Shown: positions 34,934-43,977 of the stretch, piece by piece
Layout: the number at the start of each line of letters is the position of its first letter
Position numbering within the stretch: the first letter of the stretch is position 1
Assembly (NCBI GenBank): GCA_016212925.1
Contig: JACRDF010000002.1
Location: forward strand, 62,001-126,000
Source: Desulfomonile tiedjei
Lineage (GTDB): Bacteria > Desulfobacterota > Desulfomonilia > Desulfomonilales > Desulfomonilaceae
Length of the DNA stretch: 64,000 nt
Direction of reading: 5' to 3'
The notes under the pieces: model-generated
The model's database searches: none
Told to the model about the DNA's origin: nothing
What the model saw: only the letters and a program-made list of their open reading frames with translations
Position numbers and translations under genes: made by a program

Positions 34934-35536
34934 TCAGTGATATCTTGGGCCGGTTTCCGGATCGAGGCGGGTGCTGCGGACGGGCAGCTCCAGCAAATCG
35001 TCCATGCTTTTCGCTTCGCCCAGATGCGTCTTCAGCACTTCCAGAGTCTTGTCCTTCAAGATTTTGGCAGTAATGACCATGGGAATCCTGAGACTTGACG
35101 TGACCGCTTGGTTTACAGAGAAATTGGGATCCGCAACGACAGGAAACGGAACCTCATAGGTCTTGCTGAATTCCTCAACCTCCATCGAGGTGTTGCCCGC
35201 GGCAATGCCGACCATCTTGGTGCGCCCTTTGAGGACCGGATCGTCTTCGATCATCTGGTAAAACATGTTCAACGCGCGAGCCTCGGCCTGACAGATGGTG
35301 CAATAGGAGTTGAAAATAACGAGGATGAGACGTTCAGCGCCCACTTGCGAAAGCGAAGGTGCAGAGTGGGAGGAGATCCCAAGATATGCGCGCTGAGTCT
35401 CATTCCCCGCCAAAGGAAGTTCGATTTTCCCAAGAGCCACAGGATCGACTACCGGGTTTCCCGTCTCGGACGCCAGCGCCGCAGTTTGCAGGGTGCATAC
35501 GATCACTATGCACAAAAGCGTAAGAAACCTTGTCAT
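34934..35536 (-). CDS. Periplasmic thioredoxin-like (TlpA/AhpC-type) protein
   Basis: A 200-residue exported protein with a thioredoxin fold. The signal peptide is about 1-23 (ending AALAS). The redox motif FNSYCTICQAEARAL has a CTIC active site at the start of the first helix, and the fold continues with GIAAGNTSMEVEEFSKTYEV, PFPVVADP (containing the cis-Pro-type region) and GLRIPMV-like SSLRIPMVITA. The family includes TlpA/ResA thiol-disulphide reductases and peroxiredoxin-like proteins; CTIC is not a common dipeptide, so the exact redox role is open. AGGAGG lies seven bases before the ATG. No thiol-redox partner gene is adjacent. Confidence 0.8.
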   Translation of the reverse strand: MTRFLTLLCIVIVCTLQTAALASETGNPVVDPVALGKIELPLAGNETQRAYLGISSHSAPSLSQVGAERLILVIFNSYCTICQAEARALNMFYQMIEDDPVLKGRTKMVGIAAGNTSMEVEEFSKTYEVPFPVVADPNFSVNQAVTSSLRIPMVITAKILKDKTLEVLKTHLGEAKSMDDLLELPVRSTRLDPETGPRYH

Positions 35537-35843
35537 TCAGCCGCCTCCTGTAAACACCGTATCCCCGTACCCGTGTAAACAATCCTGTATGGTCTCGGGT
35601 GCCATTGGCGGCTTAAGAGTGCAAATCCGGTACCAAGTTAGTTTAAAGCCGGAAATCAAGTAAATAAATGCGGTGATGTTGGAAGGTTACGAATGGTGAG
35701 CCAACGGCCAAGGAGGTGGCGGAAAAGCCTTTACAAGCGGACACCGTGACCGAGAGCGGTACACGGATTGCGCCTAGCTTGTAATAATCAATAGTTACGC
35801 AATTTGCAGCCGTATCAAAAGAGGACGCGCCGACCAGATACTG
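35537..35843. other. Intergenic stretch, nothing specific
   Basis: About 305 bp between the thioredoxin-like gene and the sigma-54 activator gene stop. No gene, terminator or promoter that I can support. Confidence 0.45.
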
Positions 35844-38800
35844 TCACATAACTGAACTCTCGCCAGGCGCTGTCTCACATTCGGACTCCAGATCATAACT
35901 CTTGATGTAGCGGTAAAGAGATTGGCGAGAAATGCCGAGCAAGGTGGCTGCTTCCTTTTTGCTTCCTCTGCTTCGACGCAACGCTTCCCTGCAAAAGCTT
36001 CGCGTGACTTCATCAATGATGGTGGTCAGGCTCTGGTTGTCGTCACAGAAGCGGATCTCGTGCGACCAGTCACGCGATGTGGCCGAGGGGGCCGACGTGA
36101 GGACCGAATCCAATTTGCCGCCTTTTGAGAGCATCGCCTGTCTTTCCAGGAAGTTGCGCAGTTCCCGGACGTTGCCCGGCCAGGTATAGGAACCCAACTT
36201 GCGAACGTCCTCCGGATCAATCGTGGGAACCTGCGTCAGACGCATTTCGGTAGCGAGGTTGAGAAGGATTTCCTCGACCATGATGGGGAGGTCTTCCAGT
36301 CTCTCTCGCAGGGGCGGAACGCGGACCGGGTAAACATTGAGCCGGTAGAACAGCGCTTCGAGGAATCGTCCCTCACGGACCTCCAATTCGAGGTCTCGAT
36401 GAGTTGCGGCGATCAGCCGCGCGTTGACCCGAATGTCTTTTTCTCCGCCGACGCGAGTGAATGAGCGCGTATCGAGGAATGTCAGGAGCTTGGACTGCAA
36501 GTGCAGGGGAAGCTCTCCGATTTCGTTGAGGAGTAAGGTTCCACCTTCGGCTAGTTCCAGCAGGCCTTTTTTGCGCGTTACCGCGCCGGTGAAGGCACCC
36601 CTTTCATGTCCAAAGAACTCCGACTCCGCCAGTTCCCTTGAAATGGCTGCGCAATTCACCGAGAAGAAAGGCCCGTCAGCGCGCTGCGACTTTCGGTGAA
36701 TCCAGCGTGCCATGTAGTCCTTTCCGCTGCCGCTTTCGCCCAGCAGTAGGACAATGCCGTCGGTCTCCGCCGCCTGTCTGGCTCTTTCCAAGGCTCCCAG
36801 CATGGCCTTTGACGTGTAGCTCCTTTCGGTGGCGACAGGGGGGCGCTGAACGCCTTTCCTGTCGGTAATGTTGCGCGAAAACTTGCAGACCCCAATGACA
36901 GAACCGGAGCTATCCCGCAGCGGTGTCCTAATGTCGTGGAACGTCAAATACATCCCTCTCACGGGCCGAGTGTGTTCGTCTTCGATGGTTTCACCCGCGA
37001 GGACCCTAATGTCTCCTTCCCTGACGTGCCGCCCCGCTTCGGCTCCAAATAGATCTTCGGCTCGTTTCCCGACGATTTCTGAGGCGGGGATGCCGAGGAG
37101 CGTTTCTACAGACGGATTGACATTCGTATATCTGAGATCGAGATCTTTCAGAAATATACAGTCAGGCGCTATCTCGAAGATGGTGCGAAACCTCTCCTCG
37201 CTTGTGCGCAGTGCATCTTGCGCCTCTTTGCGTTCGGTAATATCCCGGCCCAGGAACAAGACGGCATTTTCATTATTGTATCTCGTGGGCACGGCCACCA
37301 ACTCCAGATGTCCCACCGATCCGTTCGCCCGCAGGAATTGCACCTCAGCAAAAGCCGAAGCCACGCGCAGTTGTTGCGCCTGATTAATGCTGTGACCTAC
37401 TGATTCACGGAAGTCGGGATGGATGAAATCCAGTATTGGCAGCCCTTCAAGTGCTTCGGCAGGCCCCACTCGCAGGAACTTGGCAGCCGTATCGTTTCCA
37501 AAGAGAATAATCCCCTCCTTGTGGACCATCATTGGATCAGGCGAGATGTCAAACAGCTCACGATACCGCCTCTCGCTTTCCAGCAGAGCTTCTTGGGCTC
37601 GCTTGCGCTCGGTGATGTCGCGAAGTATCCCCTCCGTAGAAAGCAGAACTCCGCGCTCGTTCAATATCGGACGCGCATGGAGTGATGCCCAGATCGGCGT
37701 TCCATCCTTTCGGAGCAATTCGACCTCAAAACCGCGGAGAAGCTGTCCTTCCTGCATCAAACGTATGAATTCCTCTTGACGCTGAGGATTCAAGTAAATC
37801 TTGGCCCCGACTTTCTTCACAGCTTCCAGAAGTTCCTCAGGTGACTCGTAACCAAGAATTCTTGCAGACGCAGGATTGGCGTTGATTAAGAAACCGCCCG
37901 CGTCAGTCTGAAAGATGCCCGCGACCGCGTGTTCAAAAATCCCGCGATATTTTTCTTCGCTCAGTCGAAGGGTTTCCTCGGCTCGCTTTCGAACGGTGAT
38001 GTCGCGAACTATTCCAATGGTATGCCAAATGCCTTTCAGGCATACCGCCGATGCCACCAATTCGATTGGAAAACGCCGGCCGTTTTTCTCCACAGCGGTG
38101 ATCTCAATGGTATTGTCAGGCCGCTGGTCGAGTCTCAAGAAGCCGTTTGATGCCTCTTCGATTCGCGAATCAATGGGTATATTCTCGAAGGTCTCGGCGA
38201 GTTCCGATCCCTTGCGCTGGAGAAAATCTGCTGCTTCGCTTCCTAATAGTTCGCGCACACTATGTCCTCGAGGGTCATAGTCCAGTTCCAAAATGTGCAG
38301 TAAGGCTGGATTACAGCGGCTGACTTTTCCTTGCGAGTCCATCACCAAGAGGCCATCGGCCAGGTTCTCGATAATGGCAGATACATAGGCGAGAGTGTCC
38401 TCCAGCTCCTGCGTGGCATCAGAGACCTCCTGCTCCAGCGTGGTCACGCGGGTCTGAATCTCGGAAGCCATGTTCGTCATCGTTGTGGCCAAAATACCGA
38501 TCTCATCCTTTGACTTGATGTCTATGGCCGCGCTGAATTCCCTATTGGCAACCTTGTTGGAGTACTCAGTCAGCTTGGCCAGTGGACGAGATATGGTGTT
38601 TGTGATCATGCCCGCTATCACGACCGCCACCACGAAGATCACAAATGTGGCTAAATGAAGCTTGAGTATGGTCGCCCAGGTGTATGACTCCACGCCGTCG
38701 AGGTGCATGCCAACGTGCACGTAACCTGCCGCTCCCGAGAGTATAGGCGACGAAACGTCGAGAACGTTTCCTTGATCCTTGAGGCGGACCCACTGCAAAA

Positions 38801-39233
38801 CGCGAAGGAGGAGATTTCCAAGAGGGTCCTCCATTATTGGCTGGTCTTTGAAACCGCCCACGCGGACCTTGGTCACTATCACATCTTCTTTGCGCTCTCG
38901 AGGGCGTTCGATCAGCTTCTGCAATTCGTAAGGAACGTGGGGGGCGAAAGTGTGGGAGAGGACTTCGCCATTGTGATGAACTACCAGGACGTATGCGAGT
39001 CCTTTAATCTCATTGTATTGATCGACGATGGACTGAATCGTCGATGCATCTCTGTTCAAAATGATTTCCATACTGGAATGGGCGATGTTACTGGCTATCG
39101 CAACCGCCTTGCTCTCGTACTCGTCTATGATCCTGTCGTAGAGACTCCATCCGGCAAAACCGGAAATCACCGTGGCGATAACGCCAAAGAGGAGGATCAT
39201 TGCCAGCAGGGTCTTTTTGAATAGTTTGGACAT
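35844..39233 (-). CDS. Membrane-bound multi-PAS sigma-54 activator
   Basis: A 1129-residue sensor and transcription activator in one chain. A transmembrane helix near the N-terminus, a periplasmic sensor domain (about 30-195), a second helix ([17 protein letters not shown]) and a HAMP linker come first. Then four PAS domains ([37 protein letters not shown] and [20 protein letters not shown] mark three of them), the AAA+ sigma-54 domain, and a C-terminal Fis-type helix-turn-helix ([20 protein letters not shown]). The AAA+ domain has Walker A GESGSGKD, an intact GAFTGA loop and Walker [13 protein letters not shown], with Asn where Asp is usual. It should switch on sigma-54 promoters in answer to an extracytoplasmic signal, without a separate kinase. 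The gene starts one base after the stop of the binding-protein gene. Confidence 0.9.
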   Translation of the reverse strand: MSKLFKKTLLAMILLFGVIATVISGFAGWSLYDRIIDEYESKAVAIASNIAHSSMEIILNRDASTIQSIVDQYNEIKGLAYVLVVHHNGEVLSHTFAPHVPYELQKLIERPRERKEDVIVTKVRVGGFKDQPIMEDPLGNLLLRVLQWVRLKDQGNVLDVSSPILSGAAGYVHVGMHLDGVESYTWATILKLHLATFVIFVVAVVIAGMITNTISRPLAKLTEYSNKVANREFSAAIDIKSKDEIGILATTMTNMASEIQTRVTTLEQEVSDATQELEDTLAYVSAIIENLADGLLVMDSQGKVSRCNPALLHILELDYDPRGHSVRELLGSEAADFLQRKGSELAETFENIPIDSRIEEASNGFLRLDQRPDNTIEITAVEKNGRRFPIELVASAVCLKGIWHTIGIVRDITVRKRAEETLRLSEEKYRGIFEHAVAGIFQTDAGGFLINANPASARILGYESPEELLEAVKKVGAKIYLNPQRQEEFIRLMQEGQLLRGFEVELLRKDGTPIWASLHARPILNERGVLLSTEGILRDITERKRAQEALLESERRYRELFDISPDPMMVHKEGIILFGNDTAAKFLRVGPAEALEGLPILDFIHPDFRESVGHSINQAQQLRVASAFAEVQFLRANGSVGHLELVAVPTRYNNENAVLFLGRDITERKEAQDALRTSEERFRTIFEIAPDCIFLKDLDLRYTNVNPSVETLLGIPASEIVGKRAEDLFGAEAGRHVREGDIRVLAGETIEDEHTRPVRGMYLTFHDIRTPLRDSSGSVIGVCKFSRNITDRKGVQRPPVATERSYTSKAMLGALERARQAAETDGIVLLLGESGSGKDYMARWIHRKSQRADGPFFSVNCAAISRELAESEFFGHERGAFTGAVTRKKGLLELAEGGTLLLNEIGELPLHLQSKLLTFLDTRSFTRVGGEKDIRVNARLIAATHRDLELEVREGRFLEALFYRLNVYPVRVPPLRERLEDLPIMVEEILLNLATEMRLTQVPTIDPEDVRKLGSYTWPGNVRELRNFLERQAMLSKGGKLDSVLTSAPSATSRDWSHEIRFCDDNQSLTTIIDEVTRSFCREALRRSRGSKKEAATLLGISRQSLYRYIKSYDLESECETAPGESSVM

Positions 39234-39234
39234 G

Positions 39235-40494
39235 TTACTTCTCCCGTACTGTCCCGTCACCTATGGTTACAAATCGACCTTCTTCAACGGTGGTCAGGAA
39301 GACAGCGTCTAACCCCTGATGCCTTTCCGGGCCAAAATTTACCGGAACATTTATACCCAAATCAAAATTTTTGATTCCCTCCACCACCGCTTTGGCGCTC
39401 CTGGGAGGGGGATTGGGTCCTAGTCTGCGGAGGATCTCCACCATCAATTTCGCGTTGAGGAAGCCTTCCAGGCTGACGAAACTGTATTTGTCCGGTTCGT
39501 AGGCCTGCTGTACAAGGGGGTGTGGAGGCATGGTGTCGTATTTTGTCATCAGTTCACGATATTCATTGACCGCGGGCAGCTCTGCCTCTTCATAGCTAGG
39601 TACCACTTGTGAATTGATCAGATTGAAAGTGTAGTCTCGACCCGCGGATTCTCCTGTGCGAAGGAGAAGTTTGAGTTGATTCTGGCTGTCCACAAAGGAG
39701 ACATTTGCAATAGGAATATTCAACCCGCCGTCTCGGGCATCTCGAATGAACGCGGCGCAAGCCTGATATGCTCCGATGGAGATAACGGCGTCCGGACTCG
39801 ATCCCTTGAGTATCTTCACCTGAGGCTTCATGTCTGCGTCATATCGAGTTCCGCGATAGTAAGTGGCTTCACCCACCACACGCAAACCCAATCTGGCCAC
39901 GGACCTGTGGACCGCTTCCCAGCCGCTGCGACCGTACGCATCGATCTGGTAAAAAACCGCAATGCGGGTCCTTCCCCTGGACACGAGATAGTCGACCAGG
40001 GCATCTATTTCCTGACGATACGAAGCGCGCAGGTTGAATACGTACTGCCCGTAAGGCCCCTCTCTCTGCGGTTGAGCGCCGGAGAACGGAAAGAAGAGCA
40101 ACACCTCGCGGTGGCTACCATAGGTTTTCAACAGCGGCAGCATTCTCGTTACTGTCGGGGTCCCGACATAATCGAAGAGGAGATTTACGTCGTCTTCTTC
40201 GACCAACTGAATTGTATTGTGAATGGTGGGTACGGGATTGTATCCGTCATCACGAGCTATGATCTTGATTTTCCGCCCAAAGACTCCGCCCGCTTCATTG
40301 ACGTGGGTAAAGTACGCCATGCTCCCGCGATACAGTTCTATGCCCAAGCTCCGGGTCGGCCCCGTAAAGGCAGCGGACATGCCGATCCTGATTTCCCGGC
40401 AAGCGCCGGGCAGGGCGTCCCCAAAAACTATCAGGTTACAGATTATCGTTGCCAGGAGCAGGGTGGTAGGTCTGAAATAGGCTCTTGTCTTCAC
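39235..40494 (-). CDS. Periplasmic ABC-type substrate-binding protein (Leu/Ile/Val type)
   Basis: A 419-residue solute-binding protein of the Peripla_BP_6 / LivJ group. The signal segment ([20 protein letters not shown]) is followed by [20 protein letters not shown], the ligand-site strand of this family, [35 protein letters not shown] and a C-terminal domain ending in [20 protein letters not shown]. The start is the GTG at 40494, with GGAGG four bases upstream; 74 extra in-frame codons from 40716 are non-conserved. No permease or ATPase gene is nearby. Instead the gene is joined end to end with a membrane sigma-54 activator (one base between), so it probably feeds that sensor rather than a transporter. 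Confidence 0.85.
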   Translation of the reverse strand: MKTRAYFRPTTLLLATIICNLIVFGDALPGACREIRIGMSAAFTGPTRSLGIELYRGSMAYFTHVNEAGGVFGRKIKIIARDDGYNPVPTIHNTIQLVEEDDVNLLFDYVGTPTVTRMLPLLKTYGSHREVLLFFPFSGAQPQREGPYGQYVFNLRASYRQEIDALVDYLVSRGRTRIAVFYQIDAYGRSGWEAVHRSVARLGLRVVGEATYYRGTRYDADMKPQVKILKGSSPDAVISIGAYQACAAFIRDARDGGLNIPIANVSFVDSQNQLKLLLRTGESAGRDYTFNLINSQVVPSYEEAELPAVNEYRELMTKYDTMPPHPLVQQAYEPDKYSFVSLEGFLNAKLMVEILRRLGPNPPPRSAKAVVEGIKNFDLGINVPVNFGPERHQGLDAVFLTTVEEGRFVTIGDGTVREK

Positions 40495-41328
40495 ATGGCC
40501 TCCAAGGTTCCGGGGACTAAAGGCAGGGGCTTCAGGTTGGCGAAGCTCCGAAAATCGGGCCGTTATGGGGCTGACAGGATTTCGACCGCGCGGCAGTGAA
40601 ACGGATCCGGATCTGCTGCGCACCAGTCGTCCGGAGCGGTTGCAGGACCGCGTTCGTCTCACCAAGAAGCTCTTGATGTCATGGGTAAGCATATCCGACA
40701 CTTGACCCAAGGTCAATCCTCATGTCAACAAAGCGGACGCTTCCTGCTGAAAAGGAAGGGAGTGGTCACACGCGCGAAACTAGAAGACCGGCTTGGTCCG
40801 GCGCAAACACCGCACCGGCCGCGGCGTTGTTGAGGGGATAATGACCTGTTTCTTCTCTGTTACGCGGGACCAGACGCTGCTTCGCAATCTGTCCCAAAAA
40901 TGGACTCAGGATGCAAAATCGTTATATTCGGTCTTAGGGAAGCTGTTCTTCAATCTGCGCAGGCGGCGTCACGCCACCGCACTCCAGTGACACGAAGGGC
41001 ACTCGAAAAGGTGAGCCGGAGAACCTTTTTTGTTTGGCCCGCCGAGATTATCACGTAAGATAGGGAATAATACCAACGGACTTTCGTAAAAGTGAATGAA
41101 CATGGCGGCCATCTCGCGGGACCGCCACCACACAATAGTAGTGCCGGTCCCGCGGGATGCCGGCCATTGCTAATGTAACTTCTTTGAACGCGCATTCCTT
41201 TGAAAACGCCCCGAAAGCAACCGGGAATCCCGCGTTCAGCGCGGGACGGTCCTACCGGCGTTTTCATGCTTCGTTGTGGCGCTTTGCGCCATGGAGGTTG
41301 GTATGACACCACCGAACGGGGTGAAGAA
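40495..41328. other. Intergenic stretch with palindromic repeats
   Basis: About 830 bp between divergent genes. It includes two GTCCCGC palindromes, at 41148-41157 (GGTCCCGCGGGA) and 41225-41245 (TCCCGCGTTCAGCGCGGGA). A 65-codon plus-strand frame at 40793 has no homology or ribosome site. No gene called; promoters for both neighbours should be here. Confidence 0.5.
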
Positions 41329-42015
41329 ATGGCCGTAAGTAGCGTCTCGGTGAAGGAAGTTCTTCAGGACATTAGGTCCGGGATGGACGAGACGGCGATT
41401 CAGAAGAAATACAGGCTCTCCGACAAAGGCCTGACGAAGCTCTATGAGAAGCTGATCGAGGCCAACCTTCTGGAGCCGGACTTGAGGCCGGTTTCTCGAA
41501 AGCTTAACATAGCAAGAATTCTGGCGGACATCCGTGCAGGCATGAGCAACTCGGACCTCATGAAGAAGTACAACTTGTCAGAGGAAATGCTTCGCCAGGC
41601 CAGCAAGAAGATCCTCGCTGCACGAGGGATAAGATCGGCTGACGAACCGGAGACCCTCATCGAGGAACCTCGCGAATTTCTGGCGACGCGTGAATTCGTA
41701 AGACATGAAGTCGATTTTGAACTGCCTATCTATGAAATAACTCGGCCCGAGATCCACGGGATGGTGCGGGACATATCCGAAGAGGGCGTCAGCGTCACGG
41801 GTATTGAGGCAAACGAAGGAGACCTGAAGACCCTGGTCATTCTCGGTGATGAATTCGGTCAGTTCTCTTCTTTCGAATTCCAAGGCTACTGTCGGTGGCG
41901 TTTTGCCGATCCAACAGATGGGACCTGTGTGACGGGATTTGCCATTAACAAGATATCGGAAAAGGACCTACGCCAGCTCCAAACATTGGTACGTCTCGTC
42001 GTTACAGGCGGGTAG
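41329..42015 (+). CDS. PilZ domain protein with duplicated N-terminal helical module
   Basis: A 228-residue cytoplasmic c-di-GMP receptor. The N-terminal 85 residues hold two copies of a roughly 45-residue helical module (VKEVLQDIRSGMDETAIQKK / IARILADIRAGMSNSDLMKK, each followed by a YxLS/E-type helix) that resembles a helix-turn-helix. The PilZ domain begins with TREFVRHEV, giving the RxxxR motif, and continues GMVRDISEEGVSVTGI, giving DxSxxG, so both c-di-GMP motifs are intact. A duplicated N-module would be a plausible DNA- or protein-binding part. The ATG at 41329 has AAG/GGTGAAG upstream; a longer frame from 41200 runs through a repeat. Alone on its strand, convergent to the radical SAM gene. 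Confidence 0.8.
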   Translation: MAVSSVSVKEVLQDIRSGMDETAIQKKYRLSDKGLTKLYEKLIEANLLEPDLRPVSRKLNIARILADIRAGMSNSDLMKKYNLSEEMLRQASKKILAARGIRSADEPETLIEEPREFLATREFVRHEVDFELPIYEITRPEIHGMVRDISEEGVSVTGIEANEGDLKTLVILGDEFGQFSSFEFQGYCRWRFADPTDGTCVTGFAINKISEKDLRQLQTLVRLVVTGG

Positions 42016-42032
42016 CGATCTCAAAGCCTAAG

Positions 42033-43448
42033 TCACAGCGAAGAAATGTCCAACGTCGTTGAAGTTCCCGAATCCCACCCATCCCAAAGAAAAGCGTTTT
42101 CTCTCCCGTCGGCGATAAGCCTCATGGCGTAACGAACCTGATCTTCGTACAGCTCACAGAAGGCGCCGGGCCTATTCATCCCCCCATTCATTTCATGAGC
42201 TTCCGCGGGACACGGGGAGCCGCAAAAATGACGGACAGCACAGGCAGAACACGGAGTAATGTCTTCCACCCTCCTTCCGGTGACGGATTTGAAAGGCCCG
42301 GATTTCAACACGCCCGATATATCGTCCCTGAAAAGATTCCCTCCGTTGAACTCCGGCACCCCCACGAACTCGCTGCATGGGAATAGGTCACCCCTTGCTC
42401 CGACCGCGAAAAAGCACCTTCCTCCCCCGCAAGGCGAAATATCGCACATAAGCCTCCGAGCAAGAGGAGCAACTATGCTTACAAGAACATTGGCAAAATT
42501 GGCTATTACTAGCTTTCGTCCTGTCTCTTGGTAAAGCTCGAAGGTGCGTTCCAAGGCCTTTAGATAATGCGCAGAGAGGTCTGAATCCGGGGGCTTGATG
42601 TCCCTTGCACCCTGCCTCGTGCATCTCACAGGGTTGAGCATCCCGATCGGAACTTCCATGCGGTGAAGGAAATCCACGATTTGGGTGAGATATTCCATGT
42701 TTTGGGTCGTGACCGTACAGATTACGTTATAATTCGGATATCCTTTCAACTTCTCGATGGCCGAGACGACCTTCCCGAAGAATCCTTCACCCGTCCAGTT
42801 CTTTCTGGTCAGGTCTGCCACGGCCTTCTCGTGACCATCCAGCGAGAGTCCTATGCCGATGCCACGGGAGGTCAGGAATTCTATGGATTCATCGTCCAGG
42901 AGCGTGCCGTTCGTTTGAATCCCGAAGTTGAAATCATCCTTGTATTTTTCGATCCCGGCAAAGACCGTATCGCGGGCAAGCATCGGTTCCGAACCATGGA
43001 AGACCACTTGAGGAAGTCTTCCGTCGGGTACGACCTTGCTGAAATACTTCTTCAGGATTCCTAAGGCCTTGATAAGTTCTTCCTGAGACATTTGGGAGCC
43101 ATCTCGTCGCATCTCTGCAGGGATATAGCAATAGGAGCAGTTAAGGTTGCACCGTTCAGTGGGGTTGAAGTAGACAGCGGAAGGCTGGAGACCGAACCGA
43201 AGAAGTTCCATTTCTTGAGCAAAAGTGCCTCGTTTCTTGCGGAACTCCTGCATGAGATGACTTGAGGCGTCAAGTGCTTCGCTGATTTTCTCTTTTCTCA
43301 AAAGAGACCAAAACGCCGTGTCCGGGTCGATTGCCGCGACGTAGTCACGGTGTCCGATGTCGATAAGTTGAATGGTTGGCCCGTTGCCCGTATTGAAATA
43401 ACTACCGCTCGAGGAAGCGGAATTGCTGACATTCTTATCCATTTCCAT
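42033..43448 (-). CDS. cbpB: Peptide-modifying radical SAM/SPASM enzyme (CbpB-like)
   Basis: A 471-residue radical SAM enzyme with a C-terminal SPASM domain. The SAM cluster motif is CNLNCSYC (Cys100, 104, 107). A TIM barrel with GLSLDGHEKAVADLTRK follows, and SPASM cysteines lie in CFFAVGARGDLFPCSEF, ITPCSACAVRHFCGSPC and GAFCELYED, enough for two auxiliary Fe-S clusters. This is the layout of enzymes that modify ribosomally made peptides. It lies 79 bases downstream of a 29-residue peptide gene, both behind a cobalamin riboswitch, matching the CbpA/CbpB cassette described in protein-family databases (recalled, not checked). The ATG at 43448 has AGGGG seven bases upstream. It should carry out thioether or other Cα/Cβ chemistry; the actual reaction is unknown. 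Confidence 0.85.
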   Translation of the reverse strand: MEMDKNVSNSASSSGSYFNTGNGPTIQLIDIGHRDYVAAIDPDTAFWSLLRKEKISEALDASSHLMQEFRKKRGTFAQEMELLRFGLQPSAVYFNPTERCNLNCSYCYIPAEMRRDGSQMSQEELIKALGILKKYFSKVVPDGRLPQVVFHGSEPMLARDTVFAGIEKYKDDFNFGIQTNGTLLDDESIEFLTSRGIGIGLSLDGHEKAVADLTRKNWTGEGFFGKVVSAIEKLKGYPNYNVICTVTTQNMEYLTQIVDFLHRMEVPIGMLNPVRCTRQGARDIKPPDSDLSAHYLKALERTFELYQETGRKLVIANFANVLVSIVAPLARRLMCDISPCGGGRCFFAVGARGDLFPCSEFVGVPEFNGGNLFRDDISGVLKSGPFKSVTGRRVEDITPCSACAVRHFCGSPCPAEAHEMNGGMNRPGAFCELYEDQVRYAMRLIADGRENAFLWDGWDSGTSTTLDISSL

Positions 43449-43482
43449 AAGCCATCCCCTGGTGCAGTTCCGAGTTTTTCAA

Positions 43483-43511
43483 CGGGGGTGAAAGGTTGCC
43501 CCACACCCCCG
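43483..43511 (-). promoter_or_regulatory. Hairpin between cbpA and cbpB
   Basis: An eight-base stem CGGGGGTG / CACCCCCG with a 13-base loop lies just downstream of the peptide stop codon. With no T tract it is not a strong terminator; it may stabilise the peptide mRNA or reduce readthrough so that more peptide than enzyme is made. Confidence 0.5.
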
Positions 43512-43527
43512 CCGGGTTATCAGGTCA

Positions 43528-43617
43528 TCACGTGGTCTTGGTTCCCATCAGGATATAATGGGATAATCCGGTACCGTCCGCGGAGCAGGTCTTCCGATAG
43601 GCTATGACATCCTTCAT
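43528..43617 (-). CDS. cbpA: Radical SAM peptide precursor (CbpA-like)
   Basis: A 29-residue peptide gene below the usual annotation limit. The peptide starts MKDVIAYRKTCSADGTGLSH and ends YILMGTKTT. It contains one Cys (position 11) beside Ser, Asp, Gly and Thr residues that could be modified. The Shine-Dalgarno is unusually strong, GGGAGGTGATG six bases before the ATG. It sits between a cobalamin-riboswitch terminator and the radical SAM/SPASM gene, so it is the natural substrate. The match to the CbpA family ('MKDVIAYRK' opening) is from memory. No protease, transporter or leader-binding gene is adjacent, so maturation and export are unknown. Confidence 0.8.
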   Translation of the reverse strand: MKDVIAYRKTCSADGTGLSHYILMGTKTT

Positions 43618-43643
43618 TTCTTCATCACCTCCCTTCGTCTCCA

Positions 43644-43681
43644 AGAAATAAAAAACCCTGACACCTTGAAGGTGCAGGGTT
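43644..43681 (-). terminator. Intrinsic terminator controlled by the cobalamin riboswitch
   Basis: On the minus strand AACCCTG-CACCTT-CAAGGTG-T-CAGGGTT is followed by TTTTATTTC. It lies between the riboswitch and the cbpA Shine-Dalgarno, so B12 binding would be expected to stop transcription here. Confidence 0.85.
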
Positions 43682-43705
43682 CTACTTTTCCATCATTTCT
43701 ACCCT

Positions 43706-43855
43706 AGTCTAAACGCCCGTCTTCTGGCTTTCGGATCGACCTCTGCCCGCCCTTCCCATCCGGCTTAGACCGGACAGTGGATATGCGGGGTTCGTAACCG
43801 ATTACAGCGGCGGGACCGCCACGGATTTACACCGTGTTCCGTTAGCGTCCAGACT
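43706..43855 (-). promoter_or_regulatory. Cobalamin (B12) riboswitch
   Basis: A 150-nt leader with the conserved B12 core. In order on the minus strand: P1 strand AGTCTGGAC, GTGTAAATCCGTGGCGGTCC, CGCCGCTGTAATCGG, TCCACTGTCCGG, CCGGATGGGAAGGGCGGGCA, GAAAGCCAGAAGAC and the closing P1 strand GTTTAGACT. All strongly conserved blocks of the AdoCbl/MeCbl class are present. It is followed by a terminator and then the peptide gene, so the expected effect is OFF when cobalamin is bound. Confidence 0.93.
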
Positions 43856-43867
43856 TTCTTCTGGTCA

Positions 43868-43896
43868 TTTAGCGACAAATCGCATCCAAGTGTCAA
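43868..43896 (-). promoter_or_regulatory. Promoter of the riboswitch transcript
   Basis: On the minus strand a perfect TTGACA (43896-43891) is followed after 17 bases by a weak -10 (GCTAAA). Transcription would begin about six bases before the riboswitch P1 helix. Confidence 0.5.
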
Positions 43897-43977
43897 GAGA
43901 AATGTCCCCTCATGAGGACTGGGAATGCGTTTGTCCGGCGTATTTGGGTCACGTGGAGACAACCCTGATCGGGGGGG

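Noticed and set aside
40793-40990. Plus-strand 65-codon frame between the binding-protein and PilZ genes
   Set aside because: No homology seen, no ribosome site, surrounded by repeats.
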